A stretch of 64,000 nucleotides of DNA, from the NCBI GenBank assembly GCA_965243185.1, contig OZ251531.1, forward strand, positions 806,001 to 870,000, given 5' to 3'. The translations under genes and the position numbers were made by a program. The notes under the pieces are model-generated. The model ran no database searches, was not told the origin of the DNA, and saw nothing but the letters and a program-made list of their open reading frames with translations. The DNA is from CBDBCU01 sp965243185 (GTDB taxonomy: Bacteria > Chloroflexota > Dehalococcoidia > Lucifugimonadales > UBA3495). Below, in pieces: positions 42,236-51,911 of the stretch. The number at the start of each line of letters is the position of its first letter. Positions within the stretch are counted from its first letter, which is position 1.

Positions 42236-43882
42236 TCACCGCCCGTCCGCCGCCCCGCCATTTTCCCCGGCCGGTACTGCTAACAGCCGCCCCCGCCGGG
42301 AACGCCGCCAACGGATGATTCCATAGACGATAGCCGCCGTCCCCAGCCATAGCGGACTGAAAATCCCCAGCCAAATCAGCAGCGTCCCCAACCCTTGCCC
42401 TACCACCGACAAAGCCCGGGTCGCCGTCCGGGCCGTATCCCCCGCGCTCCAGCCGCCCAGGACCAGCCCCCGCGCCGCAACAACCTCGACCCACCGGGAA
42501 CTGAAACCCTCCACCGGCCCGGCCGCGCTTTCCGCCGTCACCGTCAAGGTAACTTCATACGGCTGCGGCCGATAGTCTTGATAGGTATGGGTAGCAAAAG
42601 CGTTGGTAACGCCCGGTTCCGGGATACCGCTCACCGGAGACGTGCCGTCCCCAAAATCCCACCGGTATTGAATATCCCGCAGCCCCTCCGGGCGGGTAAA
42701 AGAACCCCGCAGCGTCACCGCCGTATCCTCCTCGACCACTATGCCCTCCCCGGCAAAAACCTCAATCGTCGGCGCCCGCGTAACCGTGGCAATCAGCGTG
42801 TCCGAACCCTCCACCACCCCGGCCGGCCCGGTGCCGCTTATTTCCAACTGAACGATGTAGGGCGAATCCCGGTCATCGTCATAAAAATGGTTCACCGTGG
42901 CCGTTACCCGTTGCCCCGGTTCGGTAGTCGGCGCGCTGCTGTCGCCCCTGACCGGTTCGCTGCCATCCCCAAAATCCCAGGTAAAGGCAAAATCCTCAAT
43001 GCCCGCCGGCGGGGTGAAGTAAGCCCGAAACCGTCCCGCCTGCCCCACGCCGAAAGTGCGGTCCGCCCCCGCATCTACCGCCAGCGGCTGCGGCGCCAAC
43101 CGCAAATTCACATTGATTAGGGAATAGGCCGCCGTCTGCTCCAGATACTTGATGCGCCCCAGCAAACCCTCGATTTCCGCCTGCACTTGGGCCAATTCCG
43201 CCCGCACCAAAAGCGTATCCTCGACATCAGACGCTTGCCCCAGCAGTTCCAACAGCGACTCCTCCGTAGCCCGCAAGCTCCGCACCCGGGAGTTGCTGTC
43301 CACATACTCATCCGTTACATCCTGACTGGTCGAGGACTCGGCCGCCACTTCCACCGCCAGTTGCCGCAGCTGCCGGACGGCGTCATCCAGCGATTGGGCC
43401 GGCACCCGTATGGCAATCGCGCCGGCGTGCCGGGAACTGCGGTCGCTCGACACCACCCAGCCGTCCAGGTCCACCGCCACCCACCCGATTTCATCCACCA
43501 CCCCGGACACCTCGGAAACCACCAAAGTCATCGCCACCGTCCGCACGATAATCCGGTTCTGGGTAGCTACCGACGCCTGTATCTGCTGGTAAGAGGGCAC
43601 GGCAAAGCCGGCGGATTGGGCGGCGCTGCCGGCAACGGCATCCCCGGTTGCAGCGGACATCACAGCCGGGGCCAGTGCAACCTCTGCCGGCGCGGATCTG
43701 ACTACTTCCTTTTCAACCTCAACCGCCTTTTCCGACATCCCCTCGCCGTCGCCCATGAACTCCATAGCCGGCGCAGCCATTTCCGGCTCAGCCGGGTAAG
43801 CCGACTCCGTTGCCGACTGGCCGCACCCGACCAGAGCAACCGCCAACACCAATAGCAACGGTAGGAACAAGTAAGCTTTCAT
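42236..43882 (-). CDS. Lipoprotein with DUF4349 and PKD-like domains
   Basis: 548 residues from the ATG at 43882 (MKAYLFLPLLLVLAVALVGC, lipobox Cys20); a longer frame to 43984 is unlikely. After an Ala/Glu-rich linker come a DUF4349-type domain (RIIVRTVAMTLVVSEVSGVV to LINVNLRL, with coiled-coil region ESLLELLGQASDVEDTLLVR) and two PKD-like domains (FTWDFGDGSEP and YRWDFGDGTSP). A C-terminal membrane helix (GLGTLLIWLGIFSPLWLGTA) is followed by a basic tail. So it is lipid-anchored outside and also ends in a membrane segment. DUF4349 proteins are surface or envelope proteins of unknown role. Confidence 0.85.
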   Translation of the reverse strand: MKAYLFLPLLLVLAVALVGCGQSATESAYPAEPEMAAPAMEFMGDGEGMSEKAVEVEKEVVRSAPAEVALAPAVMSAATGDAVAGSAAQSAGFAVPSYQQIQASVATQNRIIVRTVAMTLVVSEVSGVVDEIGWVAVDLDGWVVSSDRSSRHAGAIAIRVPAQSLDDAVRQLRQLAVEVAAESSTSQDVTDEYVDSNSRVRSLRATEESLLELLGQASDVEDTLLVRAELAQVQAEIEGLLGRIKYLEQTAAYSLINVNLRLAPQPLAVDAGADRTFGVGQAGRFRAYFTPPAGIEDFAFTWDFGDGSEPVRGDSSAPTTEPGQRVTATVNHFYDDDRDSPYIVQLEISGTGPAGVVEGSDTLIATVTRAPTIEVFAGEGIVVEEDTAVTLRGSFTRPEGLRDIQYRWDFGDGTSPVSGIPEPGVTNAFATHTYQDYRPQPYEVTLTVTAESAAGPVEGFSSRWVEVVAARGLVLGGWSAGDTARTATRALSVVGQGLGTLLIWLGIFSPLWLGTAAIVYGIIRWRRSRRGRLLAVPAGENGGAADGR

Positions 43883-44060
43883 TGCGGCAAGGATACACCG
43901 GGCGGGCGGTTTAAGCAAGGATGACGCCTTGCAAGGATTCATATCCCCGTACCGCTTACAGTAGTTTGCCGGGGTTAGCTGCATTCCCGAAATGAGCTAA
44001 CCCCGGCTTGGTTATCCGGTCAAATCAATACGCCCCGCCTTCCTTGGTCGGGATTGTCAG

Positions 44061-44747
44061 CTAACTGAAAAACCGGAAAATGCCGGTCTGGTCATCGTGG
44101 CGGAAACGGCCGCCCAACAATTCCGGGGTAATGCCGCGTTCCAAGCGGTCGTCGATGGCGGTTTTGACGGCGGCGGCGGCGGCCTCCGGATCGGCGGCCG
44201 AGCGCACCATCGCCGCCAGTTCCGCCGGGTTCACATTGTCGGTTACGCCGTCGGAGGCGGTTATCAGTCGGTCGCCGGGCTGCAAATCCGTTTCAGCGCG
44301 GTGGAGATTCAAGTCGGCCCCGGCGCCGATGGCTTTAGCCGTCCCCATCCGCAGGATGCCGCCGATGCGCCCAGAAAGCTGCTGATGGGCGTCGCCGCGG
44401 ATCTGAAACACCGGGCTGTCCCCGGCGCTGATGATGTAGAGGGGGCCGCCGAGGAAAAGGGCTACCGATACGGTGGTCAGCAGAAAGCGGCCGCCGCCAA
44501 CCTGGAAAAAGTCGGCGTTCTGCTCCTCAAGGGCGGCGACAACATCCGCCGGGCCGGCAATGGCGGCGGCATCCAGAGCGGCGGCCACGGAGCGGCTGGC
44601 TTCCTCGCCGCCGTGGCCGGTTACCCCATCCATCACGGCGTCCAGAAAATGGCCGCCGCCCAAGTCCTTAATCAGGTAGGTATCCTCACCGTGGGTCGAG
44701 TTATCGTAAAGGGTTGCCACGCTGCTGGCCAGGGTCGGGTCTGCCAT
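44061..44747 (-). CDS. PP2C-family serine/threonine phosphatase
   Basis: 228 residues, AGAGG upstream. Metal-binding motifs: VMDGVTGHGGEEAS (Asp40, Gly41), SAGDSPVFQI, ITASDGVTDNV, and HDDQTGIF near the end. It dephosphorylates phospho-Ser/Thr proteins using two metals. It lies 40 bases downstream of a kinase-like gene on the same strand, so they probably act on the same targets. It is shorter than many PP2C enzymes, but the core is complete. No membrane segments. Confidence 0.85.
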   Translation of the reverse strand: MADPTLASSVATLYDNSTHGEDTYLIKDLGGGHFLDAVMDGVTGHGGEEASRSVAAALDAAAIAGPADVVAALEEQNADFFQVGGGRFLLTTVSVALFLGGPLYIISAGDSPVFQIRGDAHQQLSGRIGGILRMGTAKAIGAGADLNLHRAETDLQPGDRLITASDGVTDNVNPAELAAMVRSAADPEAAAAAVKTAIDDRLERGITPELLGGRFRHDDQTGIFRFFS

Positions 44748-44787
44748 ATTCAGAACCTCTAGCTCCAGAATGTTTTATCCCGTTTCC

Positions 44788-45819
44788 TCAAGAGCGGGCT
44801 GCGAAGGGGGCCAAGTGGGCTTCCGGATCGAATCGATAGCGCCGCCAGTGGTCGGCATACAGCAGGTTCAGAGCTTCCTGCCAAGCTGTCCGCCGGGCGG
44901 CCAAATCAGGCAAGGCGCGGTTGCGGGTTTGCAGGGCGTCGCGATAGGCGGTGAAATCCTGGCGGAAATCGGCAAAGTCCGGGTAATTACGCTGCTTAAC
45001 GCGGGTTAGCAAGGGCAAAGCGGCGTCTTGAACTGCGGCCGGGGCAGGCGCGCTTTGCAAGTTGCGGGCCATTTCATCAAGTTCCTGCTCAAAATTGACC
45101 ACCGGGCGCAGGCCGTAGGGATCCCGGTAGCCATCCACCATGGCCGGCGGTTCCGCCGGGGTGGTGTAGAACTTGAGCATTTCCAGATAGAAGTCGTGGA
45201 TGTCCTGCGGCCCCCGTCCGACCGGGGTGCGGTCATTATCCGGGGTTAGCAGGGCGCCGGAGTCGATGATGGCGATACTGGCGTCAGCCGGCTGAAAGAA
45301 CACATTTTGCGGCCCCAAGTCCAGCAGCACATAGCCGGCTTGGTAAAGCTGTTCCTGCACATCCAGCAACTGCCGCTGCACCGGGAAAGGGTCATCAGTA
45401 TCCAGCCAAGCCAGGGGGTAAAGGCAGAACAGGTTTTGCCCCAAGCCGATGGGGACGCGCAGGATGCGGGAGCGGGGATCGCCAACTAAAGGGATGCCGG
45501 CAGCCCGGGCGGCGACAATTACCCGATACTCCTGCCCCAGGTCATCGCCAAAATAGGCATCGTGGTTGGCCCGCTCCGTGTAGCCGAGGATGGGAGAAAG
45601 TTGGGGGATGGCGGCGCCCAAGTCGGCGTGAAACTGCAAGATGCGGTCGGTGCGGGTTTCAACGGCGGTGTGCATCCGGCGGGAAATCATTTGGGGTACC
45701 GGGCGTTTCAGCACGACCGGCTGGCCGGTTTCCCGGTCGAGGGCGGCGCGCACTTCGTAGTCGGCGCCGCTGCCGAGGAGGCCGGTTAGTTGATAGCGGG
45801 TGAGATTGACTTGCTCCAT
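44788..45819 (-). CDS. Divergent protein-kinase-like protein
   Basis: 343 residues from the ATG (a TTG four codons earlier is also possible; neither has a good ribosome site). Residues about 8-200 read as a kinase fold: LLGSGADYEV (Gly-rich loop), VVLKRP (Lys38), YVLLDLGPQNVFFQPADASI (catalytic loop, with DLGPQN in place of HRDxxxxN) and IAIIDSGALL (DFG replaced by DSG). So ATP-binding features are present but motifs are altered; it may be an atypical kinase or a pseudokinase. The C-terminal 110 residues are helical. Paired with the PP2C gene. Confidence 0.65.
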   Translation of the reverse strand: MEQVNLTRYQLTGLLGSGADYEVRAALDRETGQPVVLKRPVPQMISRRMHTAVETRTDRILQFHADLGAAIPQLSPILGYTERANHDAYFGDDLGQEYRVIVAARAAGIPLVGDPRSRILRVPIGLGQNLFCLYPLAWLDTDDPFPVQRQLLDVQEQLYQAGYVLLDLGPQNVFFQPADASIAIIDSGALLTPDNDRTPVGRGPQDIHDFYLEMLKFYTTPAEPPAMVDGYRDPYGLRPVVNFEQELDEMARNLQSAPAPAAVQDAALPLLTRVKQRNYPDFADFRQDFTAYRDALQTRNRALPDLAARRTAWQEALNLLYADHWRRYRFDPEAHLAPFAARS

Positions 45820-46015
45820 AAGGGGGGACAATCCGTTGGCGGAAGGGCCGGCATCAATTTCTTGTTGCGGGCTTGTTGAGAAACCGGCGAGGGGTCGATT
45901 CTAATGGCAAAGGGCAACAAGGGACTCTCTCCAGATTGGCCGGGGTTATCGCCGCGCCGCATTATACCAGATTTCGACCGGCATTGCCGTGCAGTGCAGG
46001 CCATCCGGGGCCAGG

Positions 46016-46055
46016 CAAATTAAAACCGCCATTACCGGGCTAACGGTAATGGCGG
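46016..46055 (-). terminator. Intrinsic terminator of the radical SAM gene
   Basis: Perfect 12-bp stem (46026-46037 with 46044-46055), 6-nt loop; on the minus strand it is followed by TTTTAATTT. It lies about 40 bases after the stop of the SplB-like gene. Confidence 0.75.
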
Positions 46056-46092
46056 TAATGGGGCCGGCAATTGCCCGGCTTAAATTCCCCGG

Positions 46093-47004
46093 CTACGCAA
46101 TCAACGCCAACTGCATCTGCTGTTCCCGCCGCGGGGCCCGCAGGTTTTTCGGGGCCGTTACCGCGGGCAGTTCCCAGCGCCGCCGGGCGTCATCGACCAA
46201 GCCCAGCACCGCTTGGGTATAGTCCCGCTCTCCGTAAGTTTGCCGATACAGCCGCTGGTAGCCGGCCGTCAAGTGGGGATAGGACTCCCGAATCAGCGGC
46301 ATAAACCATTCTTTGGAGCCGGGCTTGAGAAAGAGCAGGTTGGCCGAAAGGAATTGGGCCCGATGCTGCACCGCCGCCGACACCGTGGCGTTAATGCTCT
46401 CCTCGCTGTCGGAAATGCCCGGCAGCAGCGGCGCCATCATCACCCCGGCCGGGATGCCTTGCTCGACCAGATATTGCATCGCTTCCAAGCGGGCCTGCGG
46501 ACTAGGCGTCCCCGGTTCGGTCCGTTTCCACACCGTTTCGTCGATGCTGCCCACGCTGAAAATCACCTGCACATCGGCAGCGTCATACAAATCCAGCAGC
46601 ACATCGGCATCCCGCCGCGCCAAAACTCCTTTGGTGGTGATGGAGGCCGGGTTATGGGCTTCGGCCATAACCTCCAGAATCTGCCGGGTCAGCCGATACT
46701 GCGCCTCGGCCGGTTCGTAAGGGTCCGACGCCGTGCCGATAGCCACCGGCTCCCCCGTCCAGCGCGGCGACCGCAGTTCCTGCCGTAGCACTTCCGGGGC
46801 GTTCACCTTGGCGAAAACCCGCTGGTCAAACTCGCTGCCGGCGTTCATACCCCAAAACTCGTGGGTCGGCCGGGCGTAGCAGTAGCGGCAGGCGTGGCGG
46901 CACCCCCGATAGGGATTGAGCGTCCAACGAAAGGGAAAGCCCGGGACATCCACCCGGTTCAGCAGGGACTTGCAGGTAATTTCCTGTACTTCGGCTTCAG
47001 CCAT
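46093..47004 (-). CDS. Radical SAM protein, SplB (spore photoproduct lyase)-like
   Basis: 303 residues. RWTLNPYRGCRHACRYCYAR holds the CxxxCxxC cluster motif (CRHACRYC). GTASDPYEPAEAQYRLTRQI and ITTKGVLARRDADVL follow the SplB-like (Rv2578c-type) pattern. These proteins hold a 4Fe-4S cluster and generate a SAM radical; true spore photoproduct lyases have an extra conserved Cys, which I do not see for certain. Role is unknown, perhaps DNA-related. It has a strong promoter (TTGACA, 17 bp, TATGAT) and a clear terminator, so it is a single-gene unit. Confidence 0.88.
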   Translation of the reverse strand: MAEAEVQEITCKSLLNRVDVPGFPFRWTLNPYRGCRHACRYCYARPTHEFWGMNAGSEFDQRVFAKVNAPEVLRQELRSPRWTGEPVAIGTASDPYEPAEAQYRLTRQILEVMAEAHNPASITTKGVLARRDADVLLDLYDAADVQVIFSVGSIDETVWKRTEPGTPSPQARLEAMQYLVEQGIPAGVMMAPLLPGISDSEESINATVSAAVQHRAQFLSANLLFLKPGSKEWFMPLIRESYPHLTAGYQRLYRQTYGERDYTQAVLGLVDDARRRWELPAVTAPKNLRAPRREQQMQLALIA

Positions 47005-47055
47005 AACACACCCCCGGCGTCCATTGATAGAACGAAAGTTTAGAACTTATATCCT

Positions 47056-47084
47056 ATCATAAGAGCAGTCTTTCGGCTTGTCAA
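47056..47084 (-). promoter_or_regulatory. Strong sigma70 promoter of the radical SAM gene
   Basis: Minus strand: TTGACA (47079-47084), 17-bp gap, TATGAT (47056-47061). It is preceded by GCCGC, and the same GCCGCTTGACA occurs in both RNA-cassette promoters near 59.2 and 59.35 kb. Confidence 0.75.
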
Positions 47085-47170
47085 GCGGCCAAAGTCACCA
47101 ATTTCCCAATTCCATTATACTCCCTTTCTCCCAAGGGATTAGCCCAATGGCTGCCCCCCCTTTGCTGTGG

Positions 47171-47176
47171 TAAAAT
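47171..47176 (+). promoter_or_regulatory. -10 box of lipoprotein 1, shared upstream block
   Basis: TGCTGTGGTAAAATCC, with TAAAAT at 47171-47176. The same block occurs at 49551-49556 (before lipoprotein 2) and, shortened, at 52155-52160 (before the binding protein). The three genes share upstream sequence as well as signal-peptide style. Confidence 0.55.
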
Positions 47177-47197
47177 CCCCTCCATCGGAGGGCGACT

Positions 47198-49513
47198 ATG
47201 CTTTATCATCGTTTCAATAGCTACACTTGGGGGGCCGGCGTTGCATTGCTGCTGTTGCTCTTGACCGCCGCCTGCGGCCCGGCCGCGCCCCGGGCCGCCG
47301 GGCCGGATATTGAAACCAGCCGCGCCGTTGCAGCCCCGGCGGAAACGGAAGTTGTCCGGGAAGTAATCCGCGAAGTCGCCGCCCCGGTCGCCAAGGAAAC
47401 CATCCAGGAAGCCGTGGCCGAGGCGGTCGCCGCCCAGTTGCAGCAGCTTACCCAACCGGGCGTAGCAGTCTGGTCGGCGACAGTAACGCCGCAAGCCAAC
47501 GCCGCCGGGGATGTAGTCTGGACGCGGGTCAGCGGGGAAACCGCCGCCGGCGCCATTAGCGGGGAGACCGGAGATGCCGACTTTCGCCTGCTGAAAATCC
47601 AGCTGACCGCCGCCAGCAAAGACTTGACCGTTACCACGCCCGGCCCGGCGGCCGCTTTTACCGGCCAGACCCTCCGCATCGGCGATAACTTCCTGTCCTT
47701 CCAGTCCAATGCTGACAGTGCCACTTACAACAGCGGCGCCAAGCAAACGGTATGGTCTTTCGTGGGCGACTATGCCAACTGGTATAAATTGGGCGTTACC
47801 TATCCGGTAGCGGTGTTGACGCCCATCCATCCGGCCAACCTGCTGCCGGACCCGATTCCGGCGGCCACAGCCATTCCCGACCATTTGCTGGGCTATGACG
47901 ACGAAGTCAATCAAGTCCCCCTGTCCTTGCTGGATGACCGCTACCGCCGGCAAGTCCCGGACAATACGCCGGAAGTCTTTTCCTTTCCGACTGATCCCGC
48001 GCCCGTAGCGGGAGATAGCGTCACCTTGCTGCATCCTGATGCCGTCCTCCAATACTACACCGGCACGATTATCCAAGCGCAGGTTACCTTACGGACTATG
48101 GCGGTGAACTTGACTATCCCCGGCGGCAATATCGTCCGCTTACAGGGCTACATCCCGACTTACACCGGGACCGACGCGGCCGCTCTGCGCGGCAAAGTTT
48201 TTGCCATCATCAGCGGGAGTCCCACTTCTTGGCCCAATACGCTGTATTACAAGGGCTTTCCCCATTCCATCAGGCAAAGCATTGTCCCCGGGTCACAGCA
48301 CCACTATGAAGTGTCCGGCTTGGGGTATGCCCAGCTGGTGGTTGACGAAAAACCCCAATACGCCTTTACTCTAGCCGACCAAACCCGGTATCCCCACGAC
48401 CGGCAGTATCAACCGGATACCTATACTTTTAACGGCAGCAGTTGGGAACTGACTCCGGGCAGCGTATCCCGGTGGGCTGAATCCGACAGCACGGATACAA
48501 TCCCGCCGAACAAACTGCCGGCGGCGGCCACCCAGTCGCTCCACGCCGGGCCAGGTAACGGCCTCACCATCAACAGCAGCGGCCAAGCAGCGCGGCGCAG
48601 TTCTCTCACCCAGTTCACCCCGGCCTTTAACTTGGCTAACCGCGATAAAAACTTGGGCATTATCACCGTCCAGGCCAAACTGCGACTCACCCGCCGTTTC
48701 GTCGATACCATCGGCTTTGACCAGAGAACGCCGGCCCGGCGGGGGATTGCCCTCGAGGGCATGGCCTTTGCCAGCGCCGTCAAGGCTGATACTGCCTACA
48801 GCGCCACCGCCAATAACGGGGAGAAAATCGGGGAAGCGGTCATTTACAACGGCGCTACCACTTTAGGCACTGTGTCCCTCTATGTGGCCCGGGATGCCAA
48901 CAATGCCTTGGGCTACTACCTTACCTATGCCGGGAAAAGCGGCAGCCTTACCTTTGCCATCGACCTGTCCGACTTGGAAGTGGGGTTCATCCCCAACGAT
49001 AAGCCGCGCAGTAGTATCCAGGGCGGGAAACTGGCAACCTGGACGGCGCAGACCACCACGCCCACCACAGGAGGGCGCAAACCGAATTGGAGCATTGAAA
49101 GTTCCCCGCCGGGGACGGGTTCAGTCCAAGCCCAGCCCGGCGATCTGCCCATCAACCAGCGAAACCGTATTAGGGTTGACTTGTATACGCCGACGGCTCA
49201 GTGCTTTGGCTGGCTGTTCATCGCCAAGACCGGCGGGACAGAAATTGCTCGGGCTGTGGTACCCCTTAGCCCCTCGGGGTTTGATAGTGTTACCACTACC
49301 ACGGTCGTAGGGCATACCGGCTCGTCTTATACGCGGTTGAATTTGGGCAACAATCAATTCCTGCTGATTGATTACAGTAGTACCAGCACTGGGCAAGACC
49401 GGTTTGATATTAGCCCGCACACCACGGGATTTGACTCCGCTGGGAACGCCAACGCTTGGACTACTTGGCCGGCCAATTTGACCGTTGAACTTTACGAGGC
49501 GGTAATTAACTGA
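47198..49513 (+). CDS. Large lipoprotein of unknown function, paralogue 1
   Basis: 771 residues. Signal peptide with lipobox LLTAAC (Cys26), then an acidic and Val-rich stalk (ETEVVREVIREVAAPVAKET) like those of neighbouring binding proteins. The rest is beta-rich with long conserved stretches: VWSFVGDYANWYKLGVTYPV, PVAVLTPIHPANLLPDPIPA, DRYRRQVPDNTPEVFSF, VARDANNALGYYLTYAGKSG, IRVDLYTPTAQCFGWLFIAK. No known family. 68 bases before its near-twin. Probably attached outside the cell by lipid. Function unknown. Confidence 0.8.
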   Translation: MLYHRFNSYTWGAGVALLLLLLTAACGPAAPRAAGPDIETSRAVAAPAETEVVREVIREVAAPVAKETIQEAVAEAVAAQLQQLTQPGVAVWSATVTPQANAAGDVVWTRVSGETAAGAISGETGDADFRLLKIQLTAASKDLTVTTPGPAAAFTGQTLRIGDNFLSFQSNADSATYNSGAKQTVWSFVGDYANWYKLGVTYPVAVLTPIHPANLLPDPIPAATAIPDHLLGYDDEVNQVPLSLLDDRYRRQVPDNTPEVFSFPTDPAPVAGDSVTLLHPDAVLQYYTGTIIQAQVTLRTMAVNLTIPGGNIVRLQGYIPTYTGTDAAALRGKVFAIISGSPTSWPNTLYYKGFPHSIRQSIVPGSQHHYEVSGLGYAQLVVDEKPQYAFTLADQTRYPHDRQYQPDTYTFNGSSWELTPGSVSRWAESDSTDTIPPNKLPAAATQSLHAGPGNGLTINSSGQAARRSSLTQFTPAFNLANRDKNLGIITVQAKLRLTRRFVDTIGFDQRTPARRGIALEGMAFASAVKADTAYSATANNGEKIGEAVIYNGATTLGTVSLYVARDANNALGYYLTYAGKSGSLTFAIDLSDLEVGFIPNDKPRSSIQGGKLATWTAQTTTPTTGGRKPNWSIESSPPGTGSVQAQPGDLPINQRNRIRVDLYTPTAQCFGWLFIAKTGGTEIARAVVPLSPSGFDSVTTTTVVGHTGSSYTRLNLGNNQFLLIDYSSTSTGQDRFDISPHTTGFDSAGNANAWTTWPANLTVELYEAVIN

Positions 49514-49550
49514 GTCCGCCCGGTTTGGCGTGGCCGCCCCCTTGCTGTGG

Positions 49551-49556
49551 TAAAAT
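49551..49556 (+). promoter_or_regulatory. -10 box of lipoprotein 2, shared upstream block
   Basis: CTTGCTGTGGTAAAATCCGC matches the block before lipoprotein 1, and GGAGGAGGGCGACTATG covers the ribosome site and start. Confidence 0.55.
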
Positions 49557-49580
49557 CCGCCCCATTGGAGGAGGGCGACT

Positions 49581-51911
49581 ATGTTGAATCGGCCTTTCAG
49601 TATCTACACCCTGCTAACTTTTGCCCCCCTGCTGCTGTTGCTCTTTACCGCCGCCTGCGGCCCGGCCGCGCCCCGGGAAGCGGGGCGGGAAGCCGAAACG
49701 TTCCACGAACTCCAAAGCCCGGTCGCAAAGGCAGCCATCCGGGAAGCAGTCCGCGCCGGGGCTGCTCCGGCGGAAAGGGAAGCCGCCGCCGAAATAGCCG
49801 CCTTGGCTAAAGAAGTGGCCGCCGTCAAAGCCCAGTTAGCCCAACTTACCGAACCCGGCGTAACAATCTGGTCGGCGGTAATAACGCCGGCTGCCAACGC
49901 CGGTAATGTAGTCTGGACCAGAGTCTCCGGCGAAACCGTCCGCGGCACGATTAGCGGGGAGACCGGGGCCGCCGCCGCCCGCCTGCTGAAAATCCAACTG
50001 ACCACTGCCAGCAAAGACCTGACCGTCACCACGCCCGGCCCGGCGGCTGCCTTTACCGACCAGACCCTACGGATTGGTGATAATTACCTGTCTTTCCGGG
50101 ATCAGGCCGACAGCGCCACTTACAGCAGCAACGCCGACCAAACGGTATGGTCTTTCGTGGGCGACTACACCCCTTGGTACCAGACCGGCAACAGCTATCA
50201 AGTATCCGTGTTGTCCCCCATTAACGCGGCTAACCTGCTGCCCGACCCCATGCCGGCCGCCACCGCCATCCCCGGCCACTTGCTGGGCTATGCCGACGAC
50301 ATCAACCAAGTCCCGCTGTCCCTGCTGGATGACCGCTACCGCCGGCAAGTCCCGGACGATACGCCCAAAGTCCTGACTTTCCCGGCCAATCCGGCAACGG
50401 GCGACAGCGTCATCCTGCTGCATCCCGATGCCATTCGGCGATTTTTCACCGGGACGGTTACGCAAGGGGAAAATTTGCGGGCTATGGCGGTGAACTTGAC
50501 TATCCCCGGCGGCAACGTTACCAGTTTGCAGGGCTACATCCCGACCCTCACCGGCTCTGACTCGGCCACTTTGCGCGGCAAAGTTTTCGTCATCACCAGC
50601 GGCAGTCCCACTTCCTTGCCCCAGAGTTTGTCCTACAAAGGTACCGACTACACCATCAGCCAAACCGCCGCGACCAATCTGCCCGGCTTCTACGAAGTGA
50701 CCGGCTTGATGTACGCGGGATTGGTGGTTGGCGAAAAGCCCCAATACGCCTTTACCCTGGCCGATGGGAATATCCATCCCTCCAGCCGCCAGTATCAACC
50801 TGACCCCTACACTTTCAACGGCAGCAGTTGGGAATTGACCCCGGGCAGCGTATCCCGATGGGCTGAAGCCGGCAAACCCGATGAAATCCCCTCGAACAAA
50901 CTGACGGCGGCGGCCGTTCAGGTTCTCCACTCCGGGCCGGGAACCGGCATCAGCATCTCCAACAGCGGCCAAACCACGGTGCAGCGGTTTGCTTTTACCG
51001 CATTCACCCCGGCCTTCGACCTTACCGCCGCCGGCAAAGGGTTGGGGACCATCACGGTCCGGGCCAAGCTGCGGTTGACCAGCGGCTCCCCCAGCGCCAT
51101 AGGCTTTGACGATAATACTCCCACCCTGCGGGGGACTTCCATCGCGGGCATCGCCTTTGCCAGTGCCGTCAAGGCGGGGGACGACTATAGCAGCGCCGCC
51201 GACAACGGTATCCAAGTCGGGGATGCGGTCATTCACAACGGCGCTACCACTTTAGGCACCGTGTCCCTCTATCTGGCCCGGGATGCCGACAATAACTTGG
51301 GCTACTACCTTTCCTACACCGGGAAAAGTGGCAGCCTAATGTTTAACCTTGACCTGTCCGGCTTGGAAGTGGGGTTCATTCCTAACGACAAGCCGCGCAG
51401 TATCCAGGGCGGGAAACTGGCAACCTGGACGGCGCAGACTACCACACCCACCGGGGGCGGGCGTAAGCCGAATTGGAGTGTTGAATCTATCCTGCCGGGG
51501 ACCGGATTGATTGGCGCCCAGCCCGGCAATCTGCCCATCGACCAGCACAACCGTATTCGGGTTGACTCGTATACGCCGACGGCTCAGTGCTTTGGCTGGC
51601 TGTTCATCGCCAAAGTCAGCGGGACGGAAGTCGCCCGCGCCGTGGTGACCCTTAGTCCCACCGGAATTATTCCCAAAATCGTCAACTCGTCTTCGAATTT
51701 ACATCCCGCCCCAGCATTTACCCGGATGTACCTCGGCAATAGCCAATTCCTGGTGATAACCTACCACAGCATCCTTAATGGGGCGAGTGGGCAGGACCGG
51801 ATTAATATCTCACCCCAGCCCACGGGATTTGACGCCGACGGGAACGAAACTGCTTGGACTACCTGGCCGGCCAATTTGACCGTTGAACTTTACGAGGCGG
51901 TAATTAACTGA
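49581..51911 (+). CDS. Large lipoprotein of unknown function, paralogue 2
   Basis: 776 residues. Lipobox LFTAAC (Cys26), acidic stalk richer in Ala than in paralogue 1 (APAEREAAAEIAALAKEVAA), then the same beta-rich body over most of its length: VWSFVGDYTPWYQTGNSYQV, LARDADNNLGYYLSYTGKSG, IRVDSYTPTAQCFGWLFIAK, and an identical C-terminal end (TTWPANLTVELYEAVIN). Conserved positions include Cys in AQCFGW. The pair must be a recent tandem duplication. Function unknown; probably surface-exposed. Confidence 0.8.
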   Translation: MLNRPFSIYTLLTFAPLLLLLFTAACGPAAPREAGREAETFHELQSPVAKAAIREAVRAGAAPAEREAAAEIAALAKEVAAVKAQLAQLTEPGVTIWSAVITPAANAGNVVWTRVSGETVRGTISGETGAAAARLLKIQLTTASKDLTVTTPGPAAAFTDQTLRIGDNYLSFRDQADSATYSSNADQTVWSFVGDYTPWYQTGNSYQVSVLSPINAANLLPDPMPAATAIPGHLLGYADDINQVPLSLLDDRYRRQVPDDTPKVLTFPANPATGDSVILLHPDAIRRFFTGTVTQGENLRAMAVNLTIPGGNVTSLQGYIPTLTGSDSATLRGKVFVITSGSPTSLPQSLSYKGTDYTISQTAATNLPGFYEVTGLMYAGLVVGEKPQYAFTLADGNIHPSSRQYQPDPYTFNGSSWELTPGSVSRWAEAGKPDEIPSNKLTAAAVQVLHSGPGTGISISNSGQTTVQRFAFTAFTPAFDLTAAGKGLGTITVRAKLRLTSGSPSAIGFDDNTPTLRGTSIAGIAFASAVKAGDDYSSAADNGIQVGDAVIHNGATTLGTVSLYLARDADNNLGYYLSYTGKSGSLMFNLDLSGLEVGFIPNDKPRSIQGGKLATWTAQTTTPTGGGRKPNWSVESILPGTGLIGAQPGNLPIDQHNRIRVDSYTPTAQCFGWLFIAKVSGTEVARAVVTLSPTGIIPKIVNSSSNLHPAPAFTRMYLGNSQFLVITYHSILNGASGQDRINISPQPTGFDADGNETAWTTWPANLTVELYEAVIN

